Shown: piece by piece, positions 27,669-39,890 of the stretch
How the letters are laid out: each line of letters opens with the position of its first letter
Numbering within the stretch: position 1 is the first letter of the stretch
The notes under the pieces: model-generated
Seen by the model: the letters and a program-made list of their open reading frames with translations, nothing else
The model's database searches: none
Told to the model about the DNA's origin: nothing
Position numbers and translations under genes: made by a program
From: Acanthopleura granulata
Taxonomy: Eukaryota; Mollusca; Polyplacophora; Chitonida; Chitonidae
Direction of reading: 5' to 3'
NCBI GenBank assembly: GCA_016165875.1
Contig: JABBOT010000001.1
Coordinates: 15,072,330 to 15,136,329 of the forward strand
Length of the DNA stretch: 64,000 nucleotides

Positions 27669-30600
27669 CTCTGTATTTATGTTTTTAGCATCCCATACAT
27701 ATAAATCCTGTTTTGTTCTTATCGCTTCATCTACCACAGGCATGAAGCAATCTTGTTATTGTACACAGGGGTTATCATGATACGCCTGAAATACTGCCGA
27801 GGTGGCGAACTACCACTTGGAAAAGTCATATAGGCCTACGTCTAAACATAAAACTAATATATGTATGGCTTACAACTTCATCTAACTGTATTATATATCA
27901 TCGATTTCTAAATGTCTGGAAATGAAGGTAACAGGAAATACACTCTGTGTAAACTTTTCATAAAAGGACCGATTTTAATGGAAGACATAAACGTGTTCAA
28001 ACAACTGCTTGGTTTTACTCTTGCACCAGGGCACATGTTCTTGATATTGAAAGGTATAGGTGCTCATGATCAGAAACGGAAGCAATGTCCAAAGGACCCA
28101 AGTGTCAAGTCAGGACTGTTGTTACCTGGCGGCAATAAAACGAAACCCCAAGAACTGATCGGCCATCCGTGTGTCAACACACGTGTTATGAGGCCGCCTT
28201 AGTATGATACTTCAGCGGTGCATGCAGGATCTTTTATTTCCAGTGGGTAGCGTAATGTAGCAAGTGGAATTAGTTATGTTTTAAATGAGAATTATTCATA
28301 ATCTTCAAGGAAGATTGAACTGTTGTACATTTGCTTTATCGAGTCAATTCCGAGTGATGAATTTATCCGCCTTCAGATGTGTTAATAGCGTCCCATCCTT
28401 AATATTATTAAAGGGCCTAATCGAATTGAAAAGTTCGAATGTGTCAGATATGGGACATTACCATGGGAAACATCGTGTCGCACTGACGCGGGAAGTGAAG
28501 TTAGTCCTATTTTTAGAATGTGGCTTGTTCATAATGTACCATAAATATTAGGGAGCACTAAGTACACAGAATGCTGGTTTTGAACATTTAATGGTCAAAG
28601 CCATAGGTCTATGTCGTTTTTTCTTTTCAAGTACAGTGTATATTATGATTGCATATTTCGACCCTTTTTTGTCTAATTAATTTGCATACGATATCATTTC
28701 ATCATTCATTCCGGATCGATACTAGCACAATGCATGAAACATTCTATTCAAGCTTCCCAGTTGAATTCAATCGGTGATTTTGTCACATTCGGTTACAAAC
28801 CAGTCTGTGTTGTACGCACAAACGGTTGTATATGCGCATGGTGTATAGCATGCGCACTGAGGTACGAGGTGAGGAAAGCTTGTTTAACATTTCCAGCAGA
28901 ACTGTAAAGGCCTATATACAAGCATACCCAACAAGTTACCGTAATATCCTATTTATAATTGCCATTAACTAAATATGTGATGATAATTATGGTCACATCA
29001 ACCATTACTGTGGCTAATTACTGTATATATATTGTGCAGAGTTTGACGAGTACATAACTAGCGAAGTTCCCCAGACTTTAATTGTGTTATTTAGTCATAT
29101 TAAAACACCCGCTATTGACGTTAATAACGAATCAGAGTTCTCCCTGACCGGCTTCCATGCTGTAATCGTACGTGAGAAATCTCGTTCCACTGCCTTTGGA
29201 TCGTGAGCCATTATCGGTTCTAACATCCATGTCTCCGTTTTCACCTATCCAGAATTAAATGGGAGATATTCTTGTAGTTTGATAATCTGGAGGAGATAGT
29301 CAGTTGATAGGTAAAACAGTAACGCCGTGTTCGCTACAAGATGACTGCAACATCTTTCTATCGCCGCTGACGCTGACATGTTAAGCTCAGCAGGTTGTCT
29401 ACAAGGCTGTACACGAGGTTCAGTCAGAATTATTCGCCCTTTTCCAGATGACATATGCTTTTGCGTTCCTTGATAAATAAATCCCTTTGTAAAGCCAGAC
29501 GTTGATCAAGTTCTGAGAACTAAGCCATCAGGTACGGTTGTGTTAATCTGTATGACCAGAGTGTTATACAGCATTTACTAAAACCTATTCATGTATGTAG
29601 ATTCTCGATAATTCAAATTTCTTCAAGAGACAAACACGAATAGACTTTATTTTCTGGTTAGGATGTAATTTATCTAATTTCCTCACAAATTGTGTATTTT
29701 CTTGGCCCTGATTACTGCATCAATCCTTGTATGAACGAGGTTTAGAGAACTATACGAAACCCATCAGCTGCTGTTCGCTGTGTGGATATAATTAGGTTAG
29801 TTGTACAAAGTCACCTTGACAACGGTTAATAATGAACTCACGACTGTAGACTACTCCATGAGCAGCAACTGATGTGCATCTGATTTGATCTGGCCTAGAA
29901 AAAAACGTAATCAGCGTGAAATATCCTAAACCAGAGCAAATTGAGACAGGTTTTAGTAGAAAGCCGATTTTTCTTGGCCTCCAGTTGCTTTTCCGTTCCT
30001 TTGCAACCACCAAAGACACAAACATTGGAGTGTAACTTGTCTAAAAAGGTTTTAGTCTGAATTAACCACTGGCTGAGGAAAAACGATGATCTGTTATATT
30101 TTTATCTCGATGTCCGACATTTGATATCTAATGCCTCTTTATTACAATTAAACAGGACCTTAGGACTCACGAGAACATTTGTCGTTTTTGTTACGTCTGT
30201 ATTTAACATGGTCACACAACTGCTCCAGCGATCCAGACATTAAATGCTTAACCTCTCCATCCAGGCGTGTCTCACTTTACATTCTCGAATCTCCTTGGGG
30301 TACAAAACATGCCAGAAGTGTGGTTTAACTTCATATTAAGTTCCAATAAAGCACCACAAGGCTTTCCTCAATATTCCATGCACATCTGAAAAGGTCAGCC
30401 GATCTAACTGCTGGAATTCCAAAAGATCTACAAGGATCTTTATAGTACGGTTCAACAGTAATGTCTTGATTATTCTTTTCTTTCAAAAATACCTTCAACT
30501 TCCGCCTTCAAACGAATTCCTTTTGGATTTCTTGAGAAGAGAATCCTCAAGCGTTTCTTGCTTTAATGTCCTCGGATCCTTAGTGCCATCGTCGACAGTG

Positions 30601-30859
30601 TGTTATTTCTGTTTAACTGGTATTCAAAATACGCGAAAAATTCGTCAGTTACTTACCACAGGCTGATACATGTAGCGAAGAGATTCATATCACTGAACTT
30701 CATTTTCTTCCATTTTCGCTGATATTAAGGCCAGTGAGAGGGTATTTGTGGATTCCACCCGCTTTCAAGGGACCTTGGTGACGATAAGCTCTTAGGACTG
30801 TTTGTATGGTTGTATAATTGTTTTATTCCTGGTTCATTTATCATCCACCAACATGGCGT

Positions 30860-31090
30860 ACATCTGTGCGTGGGAAAGGCTGTCAGTAACGTGTGAAAGG
30901 TGGGTGGTTTACGCCGAACAATCCGGAGTACTCCACCTCAAATACTATAAAAGAACACAACAATACTAGAAACCGCTTGAAATCAAAGGAGCGACGACCG
31001 TGTAGTAGGTAGCAAGTGGTCATACTTAACCGATGAACTAAGGCGTGTTGTACGGCGTAAAACACCAAACAGATAAATAAATAAATAAGG
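30860..31090 (+). mobile_element. Degraded SINE relative
   Basis: It shows 'gtgcgtgggaaaggctgtcagtaac' and 'ggtgggtggttta' in the body and a 3' tail 'tacggcgtaaaacaccaaacagataaataaataaata'. This is a variant of the family seen elsewhere in the window, with an insertion or decay in the middle. Confidence 0.6.
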
Positions 31091-31650
31091 CCTGTTAAGT
31101 TGCCTCAGTTAAAGTTTCATTCTGCTCACGTAAATGCTTAAACAGCAGCAACTCCTCTTCCTCCCCACGAAACGATGGCTCAGGTAGAACTAGGTAAAAA
31201 AAAATGCAGTGATGTTAATTGAAATGTATTAGACGTCAATGGTCTAGAATTACTCAAAATGCTGTGATGTCACACTCAATAGTCGCGTCGCATGAAAATA
31301 TTGCAAAAGGGACCAGGCCTCGGAGAGGCTTTTATAGTCCACCAGCTGAATTCCGGTTTGTGCAGGAATACAACTCGAAAGACTACACTCTAGAGAGGAA
31401 AACCGGAGCAGTAACGACTTTGTGACAGTTTGCAAATGGTCATAACACGTGACTGCTGAGAACTGGCGTCAGTGGTATCAGTTATAAATTGTTGAGTATG
31501 ACGTTAAAAAATCAGTCACTCAATCTAGCATAAGCGGACATGTTTTTAAATGAATCTTCCAGACATGTTCACACTTTTGTAAGAAGTTTCTACTTCTCAT
31601 ATGTATTCTCACGCTAACAAGTTGCCAATATAACGGGCAACAGTGACCAA

Positions 31651-32465
31651 TCCCGTCTTTAAAATAATGTAGCATATTTTCTTTTATTTTATTTTTGCGC
31701 TAACCAGGTCATTGTCAGACCTACATTTTCCCCCCTGTGTACGTTGTAGCCGGCACTGGAATTCAGTTGCGTGTTCTCGAGGTTTTTGTGTTCATGTGTT
31801 CCGTTTCATTGTACATAGAGCGTACATTCTGGAAGATGTACCCATGTTGTAAACATGTTTTCGACCAAACCAACCAGAATTTTCTTTTCGGTGGTCTATA
31901 AATATGAGCGACGAAGTTGTAAAGCTCACAATCCTTTTATTCAAATCCACTTGAGAGCAGTGATTATTTACTCTCGTCCACTTAGAAAGATTTTGTGGGA
32001 TTTGGAGATATCGGCTTTCATTCCCATGAAATGTGGATTCTATATTTACGCGGACTGACTTGCCTATGGAAGACGGAATATCCCATCCGGATTTGGATGA
32101 AAACTGAAACAGTAAGAAACTATATATTTTTGTAATTATCTGTATTGTATTCCATATTATTTTCAGATATACTATTTGTCCATTTTGTTCAAATATATGT
32201 ATTCAAGCGTCTTCGTGTTTCTTTGTTTTATCTTGTGTAACGCCCCTCGCTGTCTGAGAGTTGAACAAGGCATTTAATTATGATTTTTTCCCTCCGATAG
32301 TGGTACCTTTACATAACGCCTTTACCAAACATTCTTATTTTGGACATATAATCAAACCTTTAGAGACCTAACCTTCTTGAGTCTTGGGTACACTGTGTTC
32401 CATTGTGATCCGTTGGTTGGAGAGGTTAATTTCGGTCCTGGTTAAGCAAGCCATTGTTAACGGGT
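31651..32465 (+). mobile_element. 0.8-kb LTR-like dispersed repeat, copy 1
   Basis: It is collinear with the reverse complement of 45,351-46,130 over its whole length. It has a TATA-like box (tataaata, 31,897-31,904) and no coding content, which fits a solo LTR of a retrotransposon. Exact termini and target duplications are not clear, so a non-LTR origin remains possible. Confidence 0.6.
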
Positions 32466-34140
32466 TAACATGATACTCATTATACCCCTAGGAGATATGC
32501 CCAGGTTGAAATGATTATTTAACGAAAGTAAAATGCATATTGTACGTTGACATTTCCCAGGGAATATTCACCCGAAGGACATGTAATTGTAGGAAATGGA
32601 AGTGCTTTCCTGCCACAGATCTGGCTACTTTCCAGAGAAGCCTTTGCCTGGGGCAAAAGTAATCCGTTATAGATTAATACTTCGGACTCATTTAATTAGA
32701 AAGCAGATAGTAAAGAAATGGCTGAGACATTAAAGTACATAGTAAGACTCAATTAAACCCAGAAAAAATTACATCCCTCGAGAAAAATGATGCTGTAAGT
32801 TTTTTCGATGCGCTGGGGCCATACAGAACAGGTCAGGTTAGACGGAGTGGTCGTAAGCTTAAATGCATGAAACCATGTACAAGCCCATCGTTAAGCAGGC
32901 ATTTGATGTATAATCCAGTTTCATCGATTTAACTGAGTCAGCAGCTATTGTCAACCGGAAATGGAAGATTAGCTCGCGTAAATTTCTGGTCACATAGTCC
33001 AGTACGTGAATCCATTCTCATAATACGGAGGTGATTTGTTTTACACCACCGATAACATCTTAGGAGATTAAAAATATATAGGGATTAAGGTGTCATCTTT
33101 TGATATCTTAAAATATGTCTGTAGTTTGAATCGCGCCATTAGAAGTTGTATTTAACCCTTTAAACCCAACAGGATATGAAGGACAACTAAAATGAGTTGT
33201 AGGAATTTTAGCGAAGCAATTAGTGGTAGGATGCATCAAAGGGGTGTTTAGGCGTTGCAGAGAGGAAGGCAATGTAAATTATCGATAGTTTTTCATTAAA
33301 TGCAGGAAAGTTGATTGGGCAATTACATTAGGCACCATATCTCTTAAGAAGTTCAGCCTTAGGTAATAAATTACAGATGAAATAAGGGTAATTTCGCATT
33401 TTCAGTATGACCATTGTAAAAACATCCATTTGCCAAAGTCTGGAGAATTTTTTGGCCAAGTGTAATGTGCGTTATTCTACTTCCGATTGATTAACGTTAA
33501 GAGGTGAAGTGCTACATAGCTATAGGCCTGCCTTCCGCGTACAGTGAATATTATACCTCATCGACTTATGTGGTTAAAATTCGGCCTAATTTATCCTCCA
33601 TTACCGATATGAACCCAAAAGGAATATGACAGAAAAGCTGATCGCATCAACACAAGGATTGTTAGTATTTATCATCCTCTTTGCATTATCGCTTTTGCAA
33701 TATCTTATCAGTATAACTTGGTAGGTTATTCATCGCATGTTGTTAACATTTGTTTTAAATGTTTCTGATGTTTGGAAACGGATGATAAAAATAGGTTGCA
33801 GACTAAGTATACTCGTGGCATATTGGTTTTATTTTTGTCAATTTGTGGCGCTTGTTAAAGAATTTGTGGATATGAATGTATGCAGACTGTTCAATAATCA
33901 GGTAGACATACCCAACACGGGAATTCATGCGTTAAGTGTAAGGATCAGTGGGGTCATCTGGCTTTGGCATGTACTATAACCATGAGCAAGATCACGCCAT
34001 GATAAACGTCACCTATCACTGTGGTTATAAAACTACGCTGTTGACAATTAAACGAGCAATAAGCTGTTCTACATCTCATATTGTATGATGAAGTCAATTG
34101 TTTCATCCAGCCAAAATCTAGATGAATGAAATTGCTTTTT
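32466..34140. other. Non-coding stretch, nothing recognised
   Basis: It is AT-rich, with no long frame of coding character and no repeat I recognise. The 80-codon plus-strand frame at 33,737-33,979 resembles translated AT-rich DNA. Confidence 0.4.
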
Positions 34141-34147
34141 TTCATCA

Positions 34148-34770
34148 GGATCTCACGTTCTCATACCAACCTTGTCTAAAATCCCACTTTCTCATACCAC
34201 TGATCATGTAAAATCCCACATTCTCATACCATTGTTCGTGTAAAGCCTCACATTCTCATACCACTGATCATGTAGAATCTCACATTCTCGTACCACTGAT
34301 CATCTAAAATCCCACATTCTGATATAATTTTTTGATCTAAAATCTGACATTGTCACACCAGTGATCATCTAAAACTCCACATTCTCATACCACTGATCAT
34401 CTTAAATCTCACATTCTCATACCACTGATCATCTTAAATCTCACAACTTCACACCACTGATCATTTAAAATTCCACATTCTCATACCACTGATCACACCG
34501 CTGATCATCTAAATTCCCAGAATGTGGGATTTTGAATGAACAGTGGTTTATACCACTGCCCACTCAAAATTCCACATTCTCATACCATTGTTCATATGAC
34601 ATCCTACATTCATGCCAAGTTTTGCCTAAAATTCCCCATTCTCGCAACAATCGTCATCTGAAATCCCAGTTTCTCACATCACCCAATTTCTTATACCAAC
34701 CTTTCTCTGACAACCCCAACTTCTCATACCAGTCTAACTTGTCATGCCTGTCTTTGTATGTAATCCCAGT
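34148..34770 (+). repeat. 32-bp minisatellite
   Basis: The unit is about 'cacattctcataccactgat' followed by 'catctaaaatcc', repeated some 18-19 times with growing divergence towards 34,770. Confidence 0.93.
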
Positions 34771-36170
34771 TTCTTCTACCATTTTGCCTGAAAGGCAAGG
34801 CGGTAAGAAATGATAAAGCACATGATAAGAACGAGAATAGAGCTTCAGAGCATCATTCTTCTGCTTAAAATTCTAGGCCTTCCCTAAGTGTCGGTGTCTA
34901 TTTAATCAACATGGTTCTTTTTTCAAGAGATACAATTTTGTCCTGGAAAGTATTACCGGATTCATATTTTGATGCCTATAGAATATGAGCTATCTTCCCT
35001 GCAGCACTGAAAACTACTGATACTATTTCTCTTATTTATTATATCGGCTTTACCATTTATTTCATTATCTCCTACATATTCCTTCGGAAAATGGTGTTGA
35101 AAATGGGTTGTGTTGGAAATGAGTCTTGTTATTATCGACTTTAAAAGCATATTTATCCTGTGCGAGTGTAGGACTGGTATACGAATGCCGGACTTAATTC
35201 CTTCCTCAATTCTGTTAAACTGATTCGACATTTCAAGAATTAAAAAGCTGAGGATACATCTACAAAGTTTCCATGGTAGATATTCCATTTTATGACAGAG
35301 CTGTCCGTAAAGAGCATTGAGATCATGTTATACCCAAGAACGGACGCGTTATGTTCCTTTATCTCTGCTGATGTGACTTACAGCTAACCCGTCAAATACT
35401 GACAACGTCAGTTTTTCCACAGTTTTCCTCTTGCTGTTCTGGTCACTAGTGACGGGGATGTGTAATAAGACGAGACTATTTGTTATCATGTTGTAAGATT
35501 TCCCGGCCAAATGTGGAACGGATTTTTGAGCGCGGACTGTGTAGTATGGCCTTATCAGAGCCTGTCACTGCCAAATTGTAGGGCACAGGTATGTTAACGA
35601 TAAACCACCTATCTGTGGTCTGTCCAAGTGATTTATATCTTTACCCAAGTAGGCTGAAGACCTTCACAGCGGCACTATTGCTGTTTTCAGTGATATTATG
35701 CCACTGATGATTTTTTCTTCTGCAAATATCACATGGCTACAAAACCGTAAAAGTGACTTGGTGCACCAAATAAAAAAAAATACTGATGAGAGATAAAAGT
35801 ATATCTCGGGGTACCAAATTATTATCTTGGGGCACCCACTTATTATCTCGGTGCCCGGAGAATAAGTCTGGGCGGAGAGATATATATTCAGAATACATAT
35901 TTATTTGACCAGCAATTCACAAGTGTGCGGTTTATAGAAACTTGTTTCTACTTTACCATGTTGGATCGTCGGTAGGTCTGTACATCAATAACCCTCAAAT
36001 GGTTATTTAGAATTATCGTAATTGGTTTAGCCTTATCAGTTACGCTCTTATTGGAATATTGTATAACTCCGTAAATCGGTTTTGTTTCTGCTGGCCATGT
36101 CAGTTAGTTGAGAAATTACTGTGTGATGTAATCATTGGCATTAATCATATTAATAGATTATCGGCAATAC
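34771..36170. other. Non-coding stretch upstream of block A
   Basis: I find no supported gene. At 35,785-35,870 a short phrase ('tatctcggggtacca', 'tatcttggggcaccca', 'tatctcggtgcccgg') repeats imperfectly. Confidence 0.4.
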
Positions 36171-36632
36171 TCAAAGTACCGTGTTGTCATCACATGGAAT
36201 AAACAGCACGAAGTGACAGTTACGTCATCGAGAAGAAAGAAATATTCTGCTGCCAGTTCGTTATTGAACCGTTATTTCAATACAAAGTTATCCAGACAAT
36301 GGCAAATAAAGAATTCTAGCCATTGTTGCCATTTTTTGTCAGCCAACGTAAGGCACTATGCATGTCTCAGAGCTTATCCCGGAAGGGCCTGTAGGGAAGG
36401 TCTTTAAATATTTAGGGATGCAAATTTTTGGCAGTTTGATGGCATAAGGGTGATATTTAAATGTATTATTGCATAATACCCACATTTATGCGTTGCAAAT
36501 TTCCCTTATGATTTGTTATTCATTAGGCCCAGACCCGCATTCATGTTATCATACATGTAAGTGCAGGACTATTCCATGTTAATTGCTGACAAATTAAGAA
36601 GCGATATAAGTGTGGATAATTGACAAACTTTG

Positions 36633-36641
36633 CACATATAC
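36633..36641 (+). promoter_or_regulatory. TATA-like box of gene A
   Basis: 'acatatacc' lies about 80 bp before the gene A start codon. The aligned position in gene B is a stronger 'catatatac'. Confidence 0.45.
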
Positions 36642-36716
36642 CCTGTGGCTACTGAGTTTTGACAACTTACTTTAGAAGGTGTTATGGTAGCCCGGGTGCA
36701 CTATTAGTGTTTCAAC

Positions 36717-39336
36717 ATGTCTTATACTGTCTCAATTCTGCCGGTGATAACGGCTGTCGTCTTGTTGGCTTCCCAAGGACTGGCTGCGAGAGGTTTGTTC
36801 TCTTCGTTTTCGATGTAATGCTGATGGCCATGTAAAGATAATCACAAGCTGTGTATTTTGTTCCTAGATCTCTAAATACGAGTATTTCAAGCCACACAAA
36901 TGTTTAGCTTCTATGTATGTATTTCCTGAGTTACTATTTGAAAATTCGACGCCTAGGTTTGAAATTGAAACTTGAATTTTGTCAGTTATGGGGAATCTCT
37001 GCAAGTTCTAAGTAAATTGAGCAAATCACAGAAATTCAGATTTTACCCGGCTAGGTATAAATGTATGTACACTCTGTGTGAAGCATGTCACAGAAACTCA
37101 TATTTGTCCATCCACGGTTTATGAAATAGAGCTACATGCTACGCCTAGTGAAATCGTTGTAGGTGCAGCATGTAGCTGATCCTCAAGATCAGGTTTCACT
37201 GAGCCAATCTTTGAGTGTGAAACACATAACTGGACCTGATATTTTAACAAGTAATTCCAAATTTGTACATCACAGAATATGTAAACGAATCCCAGATTTA
37301 TTTAGATCTAATAATCATAGTACTTTCGATACCGCGCTCTTCTAGTTACGTGAAACAGTTCTTGTGTCATCTGACACGACGCGCGCCTAATCATAGGTGT
37401 CAAATAGGCTTATTCGTTCTTTGAATGGCACAATGTTGCTTGGAAAAGAGGCCTCGCGGGAGCGCGAAGGTAAATGTGCTAGTTTTTCAACTATCAAGGT
37501 CCCGTTTTCTACAGTATGTGTTGTCATGCCAGTTACGTTTGACATAACTTACACCCAGTTTGTAAAACGGGCCCCAAAACACCTAAATATGCTTGCAAAA
37601 GCATCAGTACCAAGATGACTAGCTTGTTTTCGCTTGTACTATCCCGGACACTCCGCACTGTGGTGCGGAATAGGTTCAACAGTCGGCTTGTTTTCGCCTC
37701 TGCTATACGGGACACTCCTCACTGTGGTGCGGTATTGGTTTAACAGTCGGTTCGGTTCGAGCTTTGCAGCACTTCTTCTTGCTTTTCAAAGGAAAATGAA
37801 TATAAAATCATGAGAGATTTGTCGAAGAGATCACGGTTTCCTTCCATAAATCGTTGTTTTCTATGATAAGACAGTGTGATGATAATTTTGAACTGAGACT
37901 GAAACTCGCCTGAATCATTAGAAAACACTCTGTAGGTCGTAACTCTTCTCGCGAAAGTTTTCAGATTTCAGAAGTGAAAAATTCTACAACGTTAAGCAAA
38001 TATCAAATAGGCTGTACAGGTTTTTTTAAAATTAAAACCATGAGGACGTCTGTAGTTGCATTGTTAATGTTATTATCTTTCTGCAAAATGTAAGGTAGCC
38101 CCTCAAAAATCCGGTCTTGTGCATTTCGTGAGATGTATACATCTATAGGTTTATAACAGTAATTGAAACTTTGATCAAAATGGATGTCTGAAACCATGTT
38201 GCAACATCCGTGTTTTGTTTTCCTTTCAAAGACCACTGCGTCGTTCAAGGAAACATGCGAAGATTGAACGAGGAATGGATACAGGATGGTAAACTCTGTC
38301 GTTGTAGTGCCCCCGTGAGGCTGCCGTTTGCCGGGAGTCGACAGACCTCTTCGGACGCTAAGGCATCCTGCTTGTACAACGGTGAGCACGACATTTGGTA
38401 AAGAAGAAAGCTAAGACATCAGAGAGGAAAAGAAACGTCAGGAATTTTCAAAAAAGAGGTTTCCCTATGACCAGTAATAAAATCAGAATCACTTTTGAAA
38501 TAATAAGAATGAATGAATGGTTATAGCTTAACGTCAAATTGGCAATGTTTCATCAATAATAAGCCCTGTGTAAGTGGTCATGTGTCAGCTGTTGTCTTGT
38601 TTTGGGTCAATCATGTTGCCTCCTTTTCAAATAGTCCAAACGAGAGCTCAGTTATATTAATGTTTTTTTTTTGAGCGATTGTCCCCATTGTTGATAGACC
38701 CACTAACGCAATGGGTGTTCACACATCTTTCCAAAACATAAAATTACCAAACGTTTATTTCGTCCTTGATGTCCATTAGTTTGGGATTTTTAACACGAAT
38801 ACTTTTTTATTTAGGCATATTTGCTCCTATTATTTTCTCTTTTAGCAAAAGCCTAGACATATCTACCTGACACGTGGAACAGTTGGAAATTTATGAAATA
38901 CATTAACTCCCAGAGGTTCCTGTCACAAGAATTCATGGGTCAGGTTAAAGAAGATCACTTAAGATCGAACAGGAAGCATTTAACATTTATACATGGTGAT
39001 GTTTTACAGATTGTCCTGATTTTTCCAGAATGCTGTTAAGGCCTGTATCTTTGTGGTCCTCGCCAAAACAATCCAGAGCTCTGGGTAAAGAACATCGTGA
39101 AGTGTCGAAAAGTAAATCTTTATTTTCAAATGTATAAGTTTTGAACTTGGTGATGGTTTACAGGTTGTCCTGATTTTACCAGAATGCTGTTGATCGCAGA
39201 AGGCGGAACCTTCACTAAAAATGGCCGTCCATGTATCTGTAAGAAGGGTTCAAGCAAGTATCACACACAAAGTGTGCTGTACCACGGCATTTGTGAAGAC
39301 CTCGTTGGTGACAAATACGAAATCATATTTGACTGA
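36717..39336 (+). CDS. Gene A: small secreted eight-cysteine protein (132 aa)
   Basis: Exons are 36,717-36,792, 38,232-38,381 and 39,164-39,336, joined by GT/AG sites all in phase 1. Exon 1 is a signal peptide (MSYTVSILPVITAVVLLASQ, then GLAAR) with likely cleavage after Ala. Exon 2 encodes HC...WIQDGKLCRC...SCLYN and exon 3 encodes GCPDF...NGRPCICKK...ICEDL, ending KYEIIFD-stop. Each of these exons carries one C-x(19-21)-C-x-C-x(17-21)-C module, giving eight cysteines in all. A polyadenylation signal follows 70 bp after the stop. It is the first of three paralogues. I do not recognise the family; an extracellular disulfide-rich role is inferred. Neither toxin nor antimicrobial activity can be claimed. 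Confidence 0.85.
37497..37577. mobile_element. Short MITE-like palindromic element in intron 1 of gene A
   Basis: Imperfect inverted ends 'ggtcccgttttctaca' and 'tttgtaaaacgggcccc' enclose about 50 bp. The counterpart in gene B is at about 47,778-47,862. Elements with 'ccgtttta..aa' ends are common short non-autonomous repeats in invertebrates. The element lies inside an open frame that is therefore probably not a gene. Confidence 0.45.
37617..37750 (+). repeat. ~63-bp tandem duplication in gene A intron 1
   Basis: 'agcttgttttcgc...ggacactccgcac...caacagtcgg' occurs twice in A and once in B (47,895-47,965). Each unit has a small palindrome (ccgcactgtggtgcgg in the first). Confidence 0.85.
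39010..39036 (+). pseudogene. Partial extra exon 3 in gene A intron 2
   Basis: An acceptor (gttttacag) and the first ~24 bp of a B-like exon 3 (attgtcctgatttttccaga) break off at 'ctgtt' and run into C-like intron sequence. If spliced in, it would not encode the second module. Confidence 0.85.
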
Positions 39337-39404
39337 GATAGACTCCAACAGAGTAAAACTGAATGATGAAAGTGGCTTCCGACATCTTGCTGTAAAAGGG
39401 TGGA

Positions 39405-39410
39405 AATAAA
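39405..39410 (+). terminator. Polyadenylation signal of gene A
   Basis: AATAAA lies about 70 bp after the stop codon, at the same place as in genes B and C. Confidence 0.7.
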
Positions 39411-39649
39411 GAAGATATCTAAGTACAAGTTTTTGTGATGTATTGATGCATGTGATTGCTCAACGAAAGGCTTTCTGGAATGCAACGTGTAAATACGCAG
39501 ACGTTGATGGATGCTAGCAAAGAGAGTGGTACATGATTGTGAACAGAGGAAAACAAAGGTTAACAATACATCTTTAAAGGTGTTAATATGGTTTCGCTAT
39601 TGTTCTGTGGCAAAGATAAACTTATTTATGTACTGAACTGATGCTATAT

Positions 39650-39890
39650 GATATACTCAAGAAAATTTCGCTATTTGTAAGACAAGTGTCCAATTCATGG
39701 AATGGGTAAGCCAGCAATTCTGATCCCGGTGGTACCTGTCCACCTGATCAGATATATGCTAAACCTCCTGACGTAAGTCCACAATCGAGTTAGTCAAGGG
39801 TGGATTTAAACACACGTTCTTATTCGCCAAGGGCTGTGGTTTGAAAACAAGTGGGATAGGCAACTGACCATTGCACCGTTAAATCAGATC
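39650..39890 (-). mobile_element. Old tRNA-like SINE downstream of gene A
   Basis: On the minus strand it reads 'ggtgcaatggtcagttgcc...' with a B-box-like tgtgtttaaatcc. It is also present downstream of genes B and C, so it was part of the ancestral gene unit. Confidence 0.55.

Larger units (their letters stand above)
25301..31640. other. Intergenic DNA with SINEs, no supported gene
   Basis: Apart from the SINEs and the ATT microsatellite listed separately, I see no exon with splice sites and conserved coding. The 96-codon frame at 27,912-28,202 has no recognisable domain. Confidence 0.5.

Noticed and set aside
27912..28202. 96-codon plus-strand frame starting MSGNEGNRKY
   Set aside because: There is no domain, no splice context and no sign of conservation, so it is not reported as a gene.
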